In this document: one piece after another, positions 21,597-31,474 of the stretch
Position numbering within the stretch: the first letter of the stretch is position 1
Layout of the letters: every line of letters starts with the position of its first letter
Notes under the pieces: model-generated
Database searches by the model: none
The model's input: only the letters and a program-made list of their open reading frames with translations
What the model was told of the DNA's origin: nothing
Assembly (NCBI GenBank): GCA_000467715.1
Contig: AJFK01000105.1
Coordinates: 1-34,783 of the forward strand
DNA from: Hysterium pulicare CBS 123377
Taxonomy: Eukaryota; Ascomycota; Dothideomycetes; Hysteriales; Hysteriaceae
DNA length: 34,783 nucleotides
Reading direction: 5' to 3'
Translations under genes and position numbers: made by a program

Positions 21597-24500
21597 TCAT
21601 GTTCCATATTCTCGTCCGGCTTTGGTACCATTCATAGTAGTTTCTTTGGCCGAAAAGACGTCCAAGAAGCTCTTCCGCGGCCTGTGCGTTTTGTTTGGGT
21701 GACCATTCTCGATGACTTTATCCTTGAAATGAAGTGTCCGCGCTCTCGTCGTCTCCATGTCTGGTAGTAGAGTCTCCAGGGTTGGGATGTCCCTCGCCGC
21801 ACTGAAGAAAGACCCATGCGGAATCCAATACAGGCCTTCCAATTCCATGAATTGTTGACGCGTTTTGTTAATGTTGGTCTGAATCTCATCAAAGTCATAT
21901 TCGGGAGATCCTTCTGGAGGGAATCGAAAGTCTTGAGCAAGAAGAGCAACATCGTAGGACCTCAGAACAACCTCTCTCTGGTTCGAAGTTACTTGTTTGC
22001 GAGGCCATTCACAATACGGAGCATCCAGAAGAGTCAAATCAAGCTCTGCCAAACCAAGTACTCCGACAGCTTGGAAGGTTAACATCCATGGTTCATCTTT
22101 AACGACAGACTCACAACCGGGGTCAATTTCCTCCAGCGGCGTGACCAGTAGAGGCAGGAACACAGCTGAGATGCCTAACTCCTCACCGGAAAAGTGTAAG
22201 GGACGGTTTAGCCCCAAATCTACGGCACGCTTGAGTGCTTTTGGAAGCTTGGATATCCGCTCCATATGAGCCGCTCGTTTTGCCCGCTCATCCGCCAATC
22301 GTTGGGCCTCAGCTTCTGCAGCAAGGCGGGCAGCTTCCTCTTCATCAGCAATCCGTTTCGCCTCTGCTTCAGCCTCGGCGATCCTTCGAGCTTCCTCCTC
22401 TTCTGCGGCCTTACGACTGGCCTCCTCTTCTTCCGCTTTGCGAACCGCTTCTGCCTCTGCAGCTTGGCGTTTGCTTTCTGCAACTTGTCGTTCCGCTTCC
22501 TGGCGTCGTGATTCGCGTATAGACTCTGGCGTCGAGGCCTTCTCAGGCGGTGCTGGCGTTGATTTTGCCGATGGCGTTGGTGTCTTCTTAAGCTTGATCT
22601 CGTCTCCCGTCTCATCATTAAGCGGCCGTTTCACTTCCTTACTCTTCTCTCGTTCTGCCGCGCGAGATTTGGATAGCATCTTCCTCGACGGTTTCCGTTC
22701 GTCTGGAGATTCTGCCTCAGGTGTTGGCTTGACATGACGCGCTTTTGCCCCATCACCTATAGGCGGTTTTGTGCCTGGTTTCTTTACAGGTCTACGCCGT
22801 TGGCCATTATCGCTTTCCTCAGACCGAGCACGTGCGGTTCTTCTTGGAGAATCATGATCTTCAGATTGTCGTTTGGCCGATTTCTGGACAGGTTCCTGCT
22901 CCTCTCCTTCGCTGTACGATCGAGCTTTAGCCTTAACCTTCTTGTGCGGTCTCACTTCTTCCTCGCTTTCCTCTGGAGACGACTCGTCTTTTACTACTCT
23001 TCTGACTCTTTTGGCGTCGCGCTGATTTGCTAGCTCCCGTCCAGACATGAGCCTCCCTCTTGACTTCTGGGGAGCCCCTCCTGGCACCGTAGAGGACTTT
23101 ACGAGATGACTACGTTTGGTCTCCTGCCGCGGAGAAGACGAGCGCTCTCTTCTGGGTGAAGATCTTCTTTTCGTTCGCATTTGGGACGCAACGGGTGCTT
23201 CCTTCTTATTCCTTCTAGGACTTCTATGCTGTTGACGATAAGTGTCGGACGCTGTTCTCAAAATGTCTCTCTCTTGCTCCCATTTGGGACCCCGGCGCTC
23301 GGCAGATATCTCGTAGTATGTTCGGCCTTCACGATTTCGCCGTGTGGGATCGAAGTTGTCTTGCTCAAGCAGTAAAGTGATAATTTTTAGATGACCTCTT
23401 CCAATGGCAACCAACATAGGTGTTTCACTATGCTTCGATGGATCGGGATCTGCTCTGAGTCCCATTGCCAAAAGGAGGCTAAGAATATCATAATGACCGC
23501 CTCGAGCTGCAGCGACACCGCATTGGATGTTGGGCTTGATGTTACTATTGAGCAACTCTCCAACCGCAAGCATATCACCCACTGCACATTTCTCTATCAA
23601 AGTCTCCATGTTGTACTCGTTGTAAAGTAACCGAGAGGCCTGCTTTGTCAGACTGGGAGTGTCGTTCTCGTCTTCGTTGTGGACGTCTGTTTCGCGTTGC
23701 ATCGCTTCTTTTAGTTCCTTCTCGATTTCTTCGGCATCGTCATCGTCGGGATCAAGGACATCGATGGCGCGCTGGCCTTTCTTATTCTGGTGATGTGGAT
23801 TAACTTTGCCTTTTCCCAATAACAGTCTAATCACGTCCAAATGACCATTCTCAACAGCGTCGATCAGCGGTGTATCCTGGTTGTCGGATTTGCAATCGGT
23901 GCGGCAGCCCTGATCAATGAGAAAGCCGACAACCTCGACCCATCCGTGAAGAGCAGCCTTCTGCAAAGGCGTAATGCCTGCAAAATCAGCTTGATTAAGC
24001 TCCTCTGGCGCTGCTTTGTATGCTGCTTTAACTGCGTCCAGTTCGCCCTTCTCACTCTCACGTGCAAGCCTAGTTGCGCCAAATTTGTCGACATTTTTCT
24101 TGTGGCCCATGGTACGGGCCGGGGATGTTAAAGCGCGATGGGAAGATCGCTTCACCCTAGAGTATGTTGATAGACCAGGTGTCTGTACCGGCCTGGGAGA
24201 AGACGAGTCGGAGCTGGAGTCGGACCAAATTTTCCGCTCTTGTGGTGGCAGCACAATGCTCGTTATCTCTCTTCGCTTGCGACCCTGTGTGCCTTGTAGG
24301 ATAGATTGAGATGATTGCGAACGTTTGTGAGCTCTACCTAAGCCGGGAGTAGTAGGAGAAGTCGCCTGGTTACGAAGAGCGTGCGGGTCTCTCGTGGGTC
24401 CTTCAGTCTTCGCCTTTTGTCGCGGAGGCTCGATGGTTTTGGGATTTGATTCATCTCTCAGTTTGCGCTTTCGAGACTCGACCGTCGATGAACTCCTACC

Positions 24501-25061
24501 ACGAGTGGTTGGGAGAGAAGGGGAGGCCACCGGCTGTGGAGAAGATTTAGTTGGTTCCGTAGGGCTTGTGTCCTTCTCTTGACGTGAGGTGGCCTGACTG
24601 CTGGGTGAGGTTGGAATAGGGCTCGTCGCATCACGCTTGATGCCGTTCTTGGCGCCGTTCACCTTCGGGCCAGACGACGGCTCTCTTCGACCATTCGCCA
24701 CCGATGGACGCGCAGATGTGCCTTCCTTCGTGGAGCGGAGACGAGTCGCATCATCTTCGTCGCTTCGCTCGGTCTTGATCATGTTTTTCTCCTTATCCTC
24801 GTCCTGTGCAGTGTCAGCGAGAACGACAGTTTCTGCCTCGGACTCGTTAGGTGCATCGTCTGAGCTATTGTCGCCATTTTGGAGGCGTAATGTCGACGAC
24901 GACGTGTCTTGTAACGATGTGGGTGAGGGTGACTTGGTTAGGCGCGATACGGATGCGTGCTTCGAGGATGGAACGGGTCGGTCGCTCTTGCGGGCTGAAT
25001 AGTCTGCAGCATGGGTAGAGGTGGTGGATATGGTGTGAACAACATCGCCATTACTGGTCAT
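21597..25061 (-). CDS. Large ankyrin-repeat, coiled-coil nuclear protein (Hos4-like candidate)
   Basis: A single uninterrupted frame of 1154 residues. Residues 1-320 are disordered, Ser/Thr/Pro-rich and basic (KRKLRDE, GRKRREITSIVLPPQERKIW). An ankyrin array covers about 325-595 (for example FAGITPLQKAALHGWVEVVG, DNQDTPLIDAVENGHLDVI and a later SETPMLVAIGRGHLKIITL). A highly charged basic linker with KKVKAKAR, RRPVKKPGTKPP and similar motifs follows. An alanine/glutamate/arginine-rich single helix or coiled coil occupies about 849-934. The final 220 residues look folded and contain FLPLLVTPLEEIDPG and YCEWPRKQVTSNQREVVL. The layout resembles fungal Hos4, the ankyrin subunit of the Set3 histone-deacetylase complex, but this is inference from architecture; it could be another chromatin-associated ankyrin protein. 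The ATG at 25061 is the first in frame. Confidence 0.85.
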   Translation of the reverse strand: MTSNGDVVHTISTTSTHAADYSARKSDRPVPSSKHASVSRLTKSPSPTSLQDTSSSTLRLQNGDNSSDDAPNESEAETVVLADTAQDEDKEKNMIKTERSDEDDATRLRSTKEGTSARPSVANGRREPSSGPKVNGAKNGIKRDATSPIPTSPSSQATSRQEKDTSPTEPTKSSPQPVASPSLPTTRGRSSSTVESRKRKLRDESNPKTIEPPRQKAKTEGPTRDPHALRNQATSPTTPGLGRAHKRSQSSQSILQGTQGRKRREITSIVLPPQERKIWSDSSSDSSSPRPVQTPGLSTYSRVKRSSHRALTSPARTMGHKKNVDKFGATRLARESEKGELDAVKAAYKAAPEELNQADFAGITPLQKAALHGWVEVVGFLIDQGCRTDCKSDNQDTPLIDAVENGHLDVIRLLLGKGKVNPHHQNKKGQRAIDVLDPDDDDAEEIEKELKEAMQRETDVHNEDENDTPSLTKQASRLLYNEYNMETLIEKCAVGDMLAVGELLNSNIKPNIQCGVAAARGGHYDILSLLLAMGLRADPDPSKHSETPMLVAIGRGHLKIITLLLEQDNFDPTRRNREGRTYYEISAERRGPKWEQERDILRTASDTYRQQHRSPRRNKKEAPVASQMRTKRRSSPRRERSSSPRQETKRSHLVKSSTVPGGAPQKSRGRLMSGRELANQRDAKRVRRVVKDESSPEESEEEVRPHKKVKAKARSYSEGEEQEPVQKSAKRQSEDHDSPRRTARARSEESDNGQRRRPVKKPGTKPPIGDGAKARHVKPTPEAESPDERKPSRKMLSKSRAAEREKSKEVKRPLNDETGDEIKLKKTPTPSAKSTPAPPEKASTPESIRESRRQEAERQVAESKRQAAEAEAVRKAEEEEASRKAAEEEEARRIAEAEAEAKRIADEEEAARLAAEAEAQRLADERAKRAAHMERISKLPKALKRAVDLGLNRPLHFSGEELGISAVFLPLLVTPLEEIDPGCESVVKDEPWMLTFQAVGVLGLAELDLTLLDAPYCEWPRKQVTSNQREVVLRSYDVALLAQDFRFPPEGSPEYDFDEIQTNINKTRQQFMELEGLYWIPHGSFFSAARDIPTLETLLPDMETTRARTLHFKDKVIENGHPNKTHRPRKSFLDVFSAKETTMNGTKAGREYGT

Positions 25062-26002
25062 AACGCAGGTGTTCGACAGGACGCGAGGGTGCCTGCCTCA
25101 TCGTTGGCTTGGACGATGCACGGGACGGAAACGGTCAGGTGGAGCGGCAAGAACAAGGCGGACGGCTGCCACTCCTTTCGACGTAAGCTGGATGGCTTTG
25201 TGCGCTGCGAGATGTGATGGAGTTGAAAGGATAATCGATCGAGTGGCAGCGGGATCGTGAAGAACAATGAGGGCGAGGAGAACAACAGTCAGGTGGATAG
25301 GCGAGGAAACGGAGGACTGGTAGCCTGTGTAGGGGCATTAATGCGACCGAGGAGGAGGCGAGGGTGCACGTCAAATTGGCACAGAGTGGCCGACACGGCT
25401 GAGGCTGGCCTAGCCATGGCCCTCTGCGATGTGATTGACGGAGCCATGATCAACGGCCCCTGCAAGAGAGAGGATAGGGAGGACAAGGGGACGGGGTGCG
25501 CCGCGGCCATATAACGGAAGAGGAGGACATTCATCATTAGAACGTCGGCTTCAGCTGTTTGCATTCACATCTTCTCAACCTTGGGTCGCATGCATTCATT
25601 CCTTACCCAGTGCTCGTGCGCGAACGGACCTTGGAAGAGCCTCGATACTGCCATCTAGCCATCATCAATACACCACGAACAATTATTTTGACATCTCTCG
25701 CCCAACAATTCTCGCTCCTATTATTATAGCTGAATGTTTCAATGCACTACTCCATAGCAGGCCACTAGAATCTAACCCTAACGCAGTGCCCGAACGTATC
25801 CGAAAGTTGCAGCGCCCGGTCGGTGTGCACAGCCCACAGCCTGCGCGTTTGAGCGGTGACGAGAAAAGGCTTCGACGTTCCACTCCACCACGTCGACACA
25901 CCCAACTCGAGACAGCTGTAAATTGCTCCGACCAAGAACGTCCTCTCGGCAGTGCACCACGTCATATAATCATCTATAAGATTTGACCTGTATCGTTGTA
26001 GA
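25062..26002. other. Intergenic between divergent genes (shared promoter region)
   Basis: This 941-bp region separates the ankyrin gene (-) from the DFG10-type gene (+) and must carry both promoters. No supportable ORF. An 11-base telomere-repeat-like motif sits at 25773-25783. Confidence 0.5.
25773..25783 (+). promoter_or_regulatory. Telobox-like motif CTAACCCTAAC
   Basis: The motif matches almost two units of the CCCTAA telomeric repeat. Interstitial teloboxes bind Myb-type factors such as Tbf1 in fungal promoters. A match of this length can arise by chance in a window this size, so the call is weak. Confidence 0.25.
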
Positions 26003-27017
26003 ATGACTGTCGCAGACTCCGTTCCAGCCTTCGTGGATCCTGTTCTGCTCTTGCGAACCTTCTACCTCGTCGCATCCGCTCTTGTATCGAGTCCTCGACT
26101 TCAACCAGTAGCATGCTAAACCACTGACTCCGTTGGCTTACTAGATACTCTCTATACAGGCTATACCAGCTCTACGCACCCGTTTCCTGGCCTACGGCTC
26201 ACGCGCGACCTCGACATCCCCCAAATCTCCACCATCATCCCACAATGCCACTAGGCATTCTATCTCCCAACTTCTCGACTACCTTACGACCTTCCGCGTC
26301 CCACACAGCTACTTTGAGCACTTTTATGTCCTCTCTACACTCTGTGGCCTGTTCTGGGCGCATCAGCTGGCGACGCAGGGACCTGCATTCCAATTCCTTG
26401 CCAATTATAGTACCCAAAGTCCGCCCTCCATGACACCTTCCCAACTCCAACTCGTATGGGCTTTTATGTTCCTCCAAAGCATCCGACGACTTCTCGAATC
26501 GTACTTCTACACTTCCAAAAGTACAAGTCAGATGTGGATTGGGCATTATGTTTTGGGTCTCCTCTTCTATTTGACCATTAATACAACCATCTTCATCGAG
26601 GCTATCCCCGCGTTTCTCGACAGGCCATCGATAATCTCTCTGCACAACCAAGAAGAGATACCATTTCGATGGAAAATCTTAGTGCCAGGCATACTGACAG
26701 CTCATCTGCTTCAGAACACCTACCACGCATACCTCTATAATTTACGCGCCAACAACCCCATGTACCAATTACCGTCCCATCCGCTATTCCCAAATGTCCT
26801 TTGTCCGCACTACACTTTCGAAGTTCTGATCTACGTCTTCCTTTCAGTCCTCGCCGCACCTTCAGGATACATGGTAAATTGGACAACCGCATCCGCCGCG
26901 TTGTTCGTAGCTGTAAACCTAGGCGTCACGGCGCAGGGGACGAAGGAATGGTATACCCAGCGATTTGGAAAGGAGTTGCTCAATAGGAAATGGAGGATGG
27001 TGCCTTGGGTTTGGTAG
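26003..27017 (+). CDS. DFG10: Polyprenal reductase of the DFG10/SRD5A3 family, two exons
   Basis: This ER membrane enzyme acts in the polyprenol-to-dolichol pathway, supplying the lipid carrier for N-glycosylation. Exon 2 (26160-27017) encodes the conserved part: FRVPHSYFEHFYVLST near its start, LQSIRRLLESYFY, MWIGHYVLGLLFY, QNTYHAYLYNLR, PHYTFEVLIYV and the C-terminal WYTQRFGKELLNRKWRMVPWVW-type ending, all typical of the steroid 5-alpha-reductase C-terminal fold. At least five hydrophobic spans are visible. Exon 1 begins at ATG 26003 (MTVADSVPAFVDPVLLLRTF). The donor is uncertain: GTAGCA at 26108 gives a 52-nt intron and about 320 residues, GTATCG at 26084 gives a 76-nt intron and about 312 residues. 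Both keep phase 0 and share the acceptor TACAG at 26159 and the CTGAC branch near 26124. Confidence 0.9.
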
Positions 27018-27413
27018 AATTGTAGGAATGCTGTGGAATACACATGGTAAAATGGGTTGTCGGGGTCCGTAAAGTCACTGCCAAACTTCAGACGGCCATT
27101 TTGGCTACGAAGTACTTAAGCCTCGCCTATAAAATAGTAGCCAGAATCCAACAAGTATCCTGCCAACAATGGGTTCGTTAAATTTGCGGATTCCTTGGCG
27201 ATCATTTGATTGCCCGCGTTACTGTTAGGCAGCGGCCTTGCTCAGCCTTCTCTTGTACCACCCACGCAGCGGCTGCGCCATGCGGAGTGCCCACGATGTA
27301 TAAAGCTATGCGCGTAGGATAGCGGTGGGCGGTGGCTACCATCTCAAAAAACTCATCCGTCACTTACGTATTTGTCACTATTCGGTCGACATTCCCATCC
27401 TTTCAATTAGAGC
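27018..27413. other. Intergenic, CorA-like gene promoter
   Basis: A TATAAAATA sequence lies near 27129. No ORF or repeat of note. Confidence 0.4.
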
Positions 27414-29969
27414 ATGGGTCGTGATGGCTACAACGGAGGTGGCCCCGTTGTAATTGAACCAAAAGAGGACAAGGTCCACATCATTCCTCTCGATATAGGG
27501 GAGATTGAAAAGGATCTTAAAATACCAAAGGATTCCCAGGTCTTCGAAGCAGGAGAACAGCTCCACAACCCAATAGGAGGCTTCCAGGCACAATTTGGCT
27601 ACATTATCGGTCCTGCAGCTGCGGAACCGCCTAAATCACCGAAACTCCTATCAAGGCTCTTTTCTTACCTCAAGCCTGGTAAAAAAGGCAAGGAGGACTT
27701 GTATAACGATTCCTATCACTGGGTGGCAGCCTCAAGTCTCCTCAAACACGCTCCTGAATTGGCTCGAAACTACCATACGAAACATCCTTCAGCGCCTAAA
27801 CCGTACGGTTTCGACGATCACAGCCTGAGTCCAAAACATAGTTGTACCTGTTGTGAGCTGAAGGGTGATACCAATGGATCGAGCACGGAATAGGTCATCA
27901 GTTCGTACATCCAACGAGAAAGACTACCATGGAGTTTCCATACCCGGTAAAACTGCCGAAGGCCGCAGCCCTCAATCGTCGTGGACCCAGAGAACGTACC
28001 CAGATGGGGGCTCTTCCACTCTGCCTTATGGAAAACATAATGCCAGTGTAGCCTTCAAGGGCTCTGCGGTGTCCACTCGGCTTGATTTTAGCCAATTCAT
28101 CAATTCAATGGATGACGCATCCTTCGCTTACTTCTCCCTCATTCGCGAGTACGCGTTACGGTCGCTACAAGGAAATGCTTTACAGTACGAAGGATTCTAT
28201 AAGGCCATGATATCCCAACGATGGGAAGACGAACAGCTAGCCCGATCCTCAGTCATTGAATTTCAGGAGAACGGCTCAAGATCGAGGACCTTTACTGGAT
28301 ACGACGATTTCAAGTCCTACCTCGAGAACGTTCCGGCCGACGAATCACCGAGTCGCCTATTTATTCTTGAAGATCTCCCTGTGAGATTTGTGTGTCTGTT
28401 TGGATCACGCCTGGGCGTCCATCCTAATATCTTCGCTTGTCACTATAGTACAGAAGACAGCTCGACCGTGTCTGATAATATAATGGCATTCCCATCAATA
28501 ACTCGACAGGACACGATAGACGGGCTGGAGTATTCAAGCACTACAAGCATCCAACAAAATGATGAGAAACGGCACTTTACATTGCGTTATCCCATTACCA
28601 TGCCACGCGTCTCGGCCAAACAGCACCCTGACCCGAACCTTTGCCCTCCGTGGCTCAAACCAAGCACTCGACTCATGGACCAGAGTGCTTATCCCAATTT
28701 TCTGGTAGAGCGACTGCTTGATACACCGTCGCTACATGATAAATGGGACGCGCGTGGTCAAGTTTCTGAGCTGGAGGGACAAGTAACCTATTGGTCCCAA
28801 ATAGTGCCTTCTGGCAGTTGGAACAGTGAGTTCATGATTCTAACACCCATAGAGCGCATAAATTTGATGCAGGCATTCGTTGGCCTCGACAAACTCAATT
28901 GAGTCAATTGCACTCCCCGCAAGAGAGGACGGTGAAGCCGTATATGTCTCCATGAGATCATTGTACAAGTATGCCGCTTTTCGAAACTAACAGTTTACCA
29001 GGTCTTCTTCTAGTAGATCCATGCCTCAAGGATCCTTCCCATGTCTCCCTCATTAACGGCGCGCCTCTTCTCAACACCAGCCGAATGATTCGATACCCGG
29101 AACTCGAAGACCACGAAAAAGTCGAGATCGCCCCTAACCCTCTCCAATGGCACCCTAGCGCCGCTTTCACCAAGTATATCCTGCACGACGACATCCTAAC
29201 TCACTTCTCCGTTGCCGATGCTGGCCCTGGTAATAGCCCACTCGCCGTCACACCTTTCATACGTGGTTTTGTAATCAGCAAGTGGGCCGCACATCTCAAC
29301 CATATGCATAGATGCTACACCAACACTCGCGCTGCTCTTTTCTCAGGTTACGACAACCACAACTCTAAACACGCCAATAATAGCATTAGGCTGGTAAATC
29401 ATATTGAGCGCTACGGTGGCGACTGGAAAGAGTGGATGTTTGAAGCCATGACGCGCTTCACCAGTGACCTCGTCCTCGCCCGTCTTAGTGTCGAATGCAA
29501 CATGCGCGCCCTCGGAATGGACGTCGATAATGTGAACAGCTACGGGCTTGTTGGTAAGCGCGAGGCGCAGATGTGGCACTGCGTTCGGGGAACTTGTTCG
29601 GATACGCAGCAGATGTTCGAGAGTCTAGCAAATTCGTATGCTCAGGTGGTGGCGTTGAGGGAGGCGCAAGCGAGCAACGTGCAAGCAAAGTCGGTGCGGT
29701 GGCTTACGGTTCTGGGAACTTTTTTTGTTCCCTTGTCCGTGGTGGCGGGAATATTGTCGATGGGTGGAGAGTTCTTGCCGGGACAAAGACACTTCTGGAT
29801 ATACTTCGCAGTGGTTGGTCCGCTGTTATTGCTCTTTGGTGCTCTTTTGATAGGTCTTATGGGATGGGAGAGTGCCATCAAAAGGTGGAGAAAGGCTCGG
29901 AGCAAGACGAAAGGGGTCGCCCATGGCACAAGTTCAAGCATTTGGGGGAAGAGTGAACATCTGCTATGA
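27414..29969 (+). CDS. CorA-like magnesium-transporter-family membrane protein, three exons
   Basis: Exons 27414-27852, 27902-28825 and 29002-29969 join in phase (phase 1 at both junctions) to 776 residues. Intron 1 is 49 nt (GTGAGC...ATCAG) and intron 2 is 176 nt (GTGAGT, CTAAC branch at 28986-28990, ACCAG). The joins remove an otherwise awkward ORF overlap at 27865-27893 and give a run SWNSLLLVDPCLKDP across junction 2. The long cytosolic part includes DASFAYFSLIREYALRSL and YKAMISQRWEDEQLARSS. The C terminus has two membrane spans (about 689-707 and 719-741) separated by the loop SMGGEFLPG, in the position of the GMN loop of CorA channels. The GMN triplet itself is not conserved, as in other divergent fungal members, so Mg2+ transport is not assured. 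Residues 1-146 carry no known domain. Confidence 0.82.
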
Positions 29970-30120
29970 ATCATGATTAAGAACATTCCATTCTACTAAA
30001 GTCCTGCCAACTCACTACACTTAATATTTCAATACAACGTTGATTTTCCAGTATACTCATTCCTGGAAAATTGCAGGTAAGGAGGTGACCATACCATGCC
30101 TCCTGCGATGCTAGATCATG

Positions 30121-30370
30121 ACGATGACACTACATCACAATGATGATACTAGATAAGAATCCTAGACCACTTTGAATGCTGGATGACGGTAAGGATCTTG
30201 GGTCTCTGTTGACAATGGAGGATTATGAGGATTCTGGCCCTTGCAGAATACTGAATTATGATACTAGTGCTCAAGAATGATAGAGATCCTAGACCTCTAT
30301 TGATGCGGAGGATGATGAAGATCTTGGGATTCTGTTGATGCTAGATAAAGATGATGACGTTGGAAAATTG
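30121..30370 (+). repeat. Degenerate tandem repeat, two units about 127 bp apart
   Basis: The block around 30157-30210 (ATCCTAGACC ... GGATCTTGGGTCTCTGTTGA) recurs at about 30285-30337 (ATCCTAGACC ... AGATCTTGGGATTCTGTTGA) with an offset of 126-127 bases and roughly three-quarters identity. The whole tract is rich in GATGATG/GAGGAT. It may be a decayed minisatellite or transposon fragment. Confidence 0.6.
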
Positions 30371-31204
30371 TTGCTTGTGGTATTCTACGGGAATCAACGC
30401 TCAATGATCATATGAAATTGTGGACCATTGGGATAGCTGCGGAGAGAAAGAGAAGAGAAACCACCAACGTTCATTGAAGCCACTAAAGTCCATTGGAGTT
30501 TTTGTCCTGAATCTGGTGCTGAAGGCCATCAAGAGCCCTCCTTTCTGGGGTGGTCCAACTTAGATTGGGTGGGCACCGGTAGGGCCGTAAGGCGAGGAGG
30601 CTTGGGAATCCTAAATTCAACGACGTTCATTCTCCAACCATGAACTCTGAGCTTGTAATTCTTCATTGACTTTTCTTTTCATTAAACTTACGCATGATCG
30701 CATGCCTAAAGGCTCATGGACGCCCCATGATTGCCGGTTAAACGCCTTGCTTCTGCGGAGGAGGTGGCTGGTACTATCGTTCCGCCGAGAGTATCTGCGG
30801 CTGGCATGAGATTAGTAGTCGGGCACAAAGATTGAATGGTTTGGAAAAGGTGTCGAGGAATGGATGGAACGTTCCATGTTGGATAGAAAGCGGTTCTTCA
30901 GATAATATCACAAGAAGCACCTTAAAGTAGGATTGAAGAAGACCATTGAAGACTGACGAAGAACAGGACTGAAAATACAGTATTCCCATCAGCTATAAGG
31001 ACCTAGAGAGAGGGAAACTCTCCTAGTCTCCCTCTATCAAGATACAAAATGCGTGGCAACACAATAGCTCTCAGGACAGCGTCTAGAAAAGGCACCTAAG
31101 CCCAGGTCGGATTTCCAGTTGACGCGGCTAATGAGAAAGGGACTGGTAGGCATACCTTCCAGCCGTGATAGAACGTATCTAGGTATCTCTTGAACCCGAG
31201 GCAG

Positions 31205-31269
31205 CACGTGCAGAGCTAAGATCTAACGCAGGGGCCACATACGCTGGTACCACCGAACCGGATCACGTG
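31205..31269. promoter_or_regulatory. Pair of CACGTG palindromes upstream of the U2 gene
   Basis: CACGTG occurs at 31205-31210 and 31264-31269, about 205-270 bases before the RNA start. The E-box core is bound by bHLH factors such as Cbf1-type proteins in fungi. A role in U2 transcription is inference. Confidence 0.35.
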
Positions 31270-31429
31270 CGAGTGAACGTCTCCTCCGCCAGATAGAAAA
31301 TTCTGGAAACAGACTGACCGCCGGATCAACTCCGGATCAGCAAACTCGCTTCAATCGCCTCAGATCGACCAGGCAACAGCGGATTAGTCAGAAGTTGATT
31401 CGGCTGCCCGCAGGCCGGGCCTCGAAACA

Positions 31430-31437
31430 TATAAATA
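31430..31437 (+). promoter_or_regulatory. TATA box of the U2 snRNA gene
   Basis: TATAAATA lies about 45 bases before the predicted RNA 5' end and is followed by a CT-rich tract. Fungal U2 is made by RNA polymerase II and commonly has a TATA element at this distance. Confidence 0.7.
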
Positions 31438-31474
31438 CCACCTCACCTCCTCCTACTTTCTCTTTTTTTTCTTT

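Larger units (their letters stand above)
29970..31429. other. Intergenic, gene-free, U2 upstream region
   Basis: About 1.46 kb with only short chance frames. It contains the degenerate repeat at 30121-30370 and two CACGTG palindromes close to the U2 promoter. Confidence 0.5.

Noticed and set aside
25700-26002. Telomerase RNA suggested by CTAACCCTAAC
   Set aside because: Only about 220 bases remain before the next gene's ATG, too little for the pseudoknot and three-way junction of fungal telomerase RNA; none is visible.
30134-30260. C/D snoRNA suggested by ATGATGA and a later CTGA
   Set aside because: The motif lies in a GATGATG-rich repeat and no terminal stem closes it; better explained as repeat sequence.
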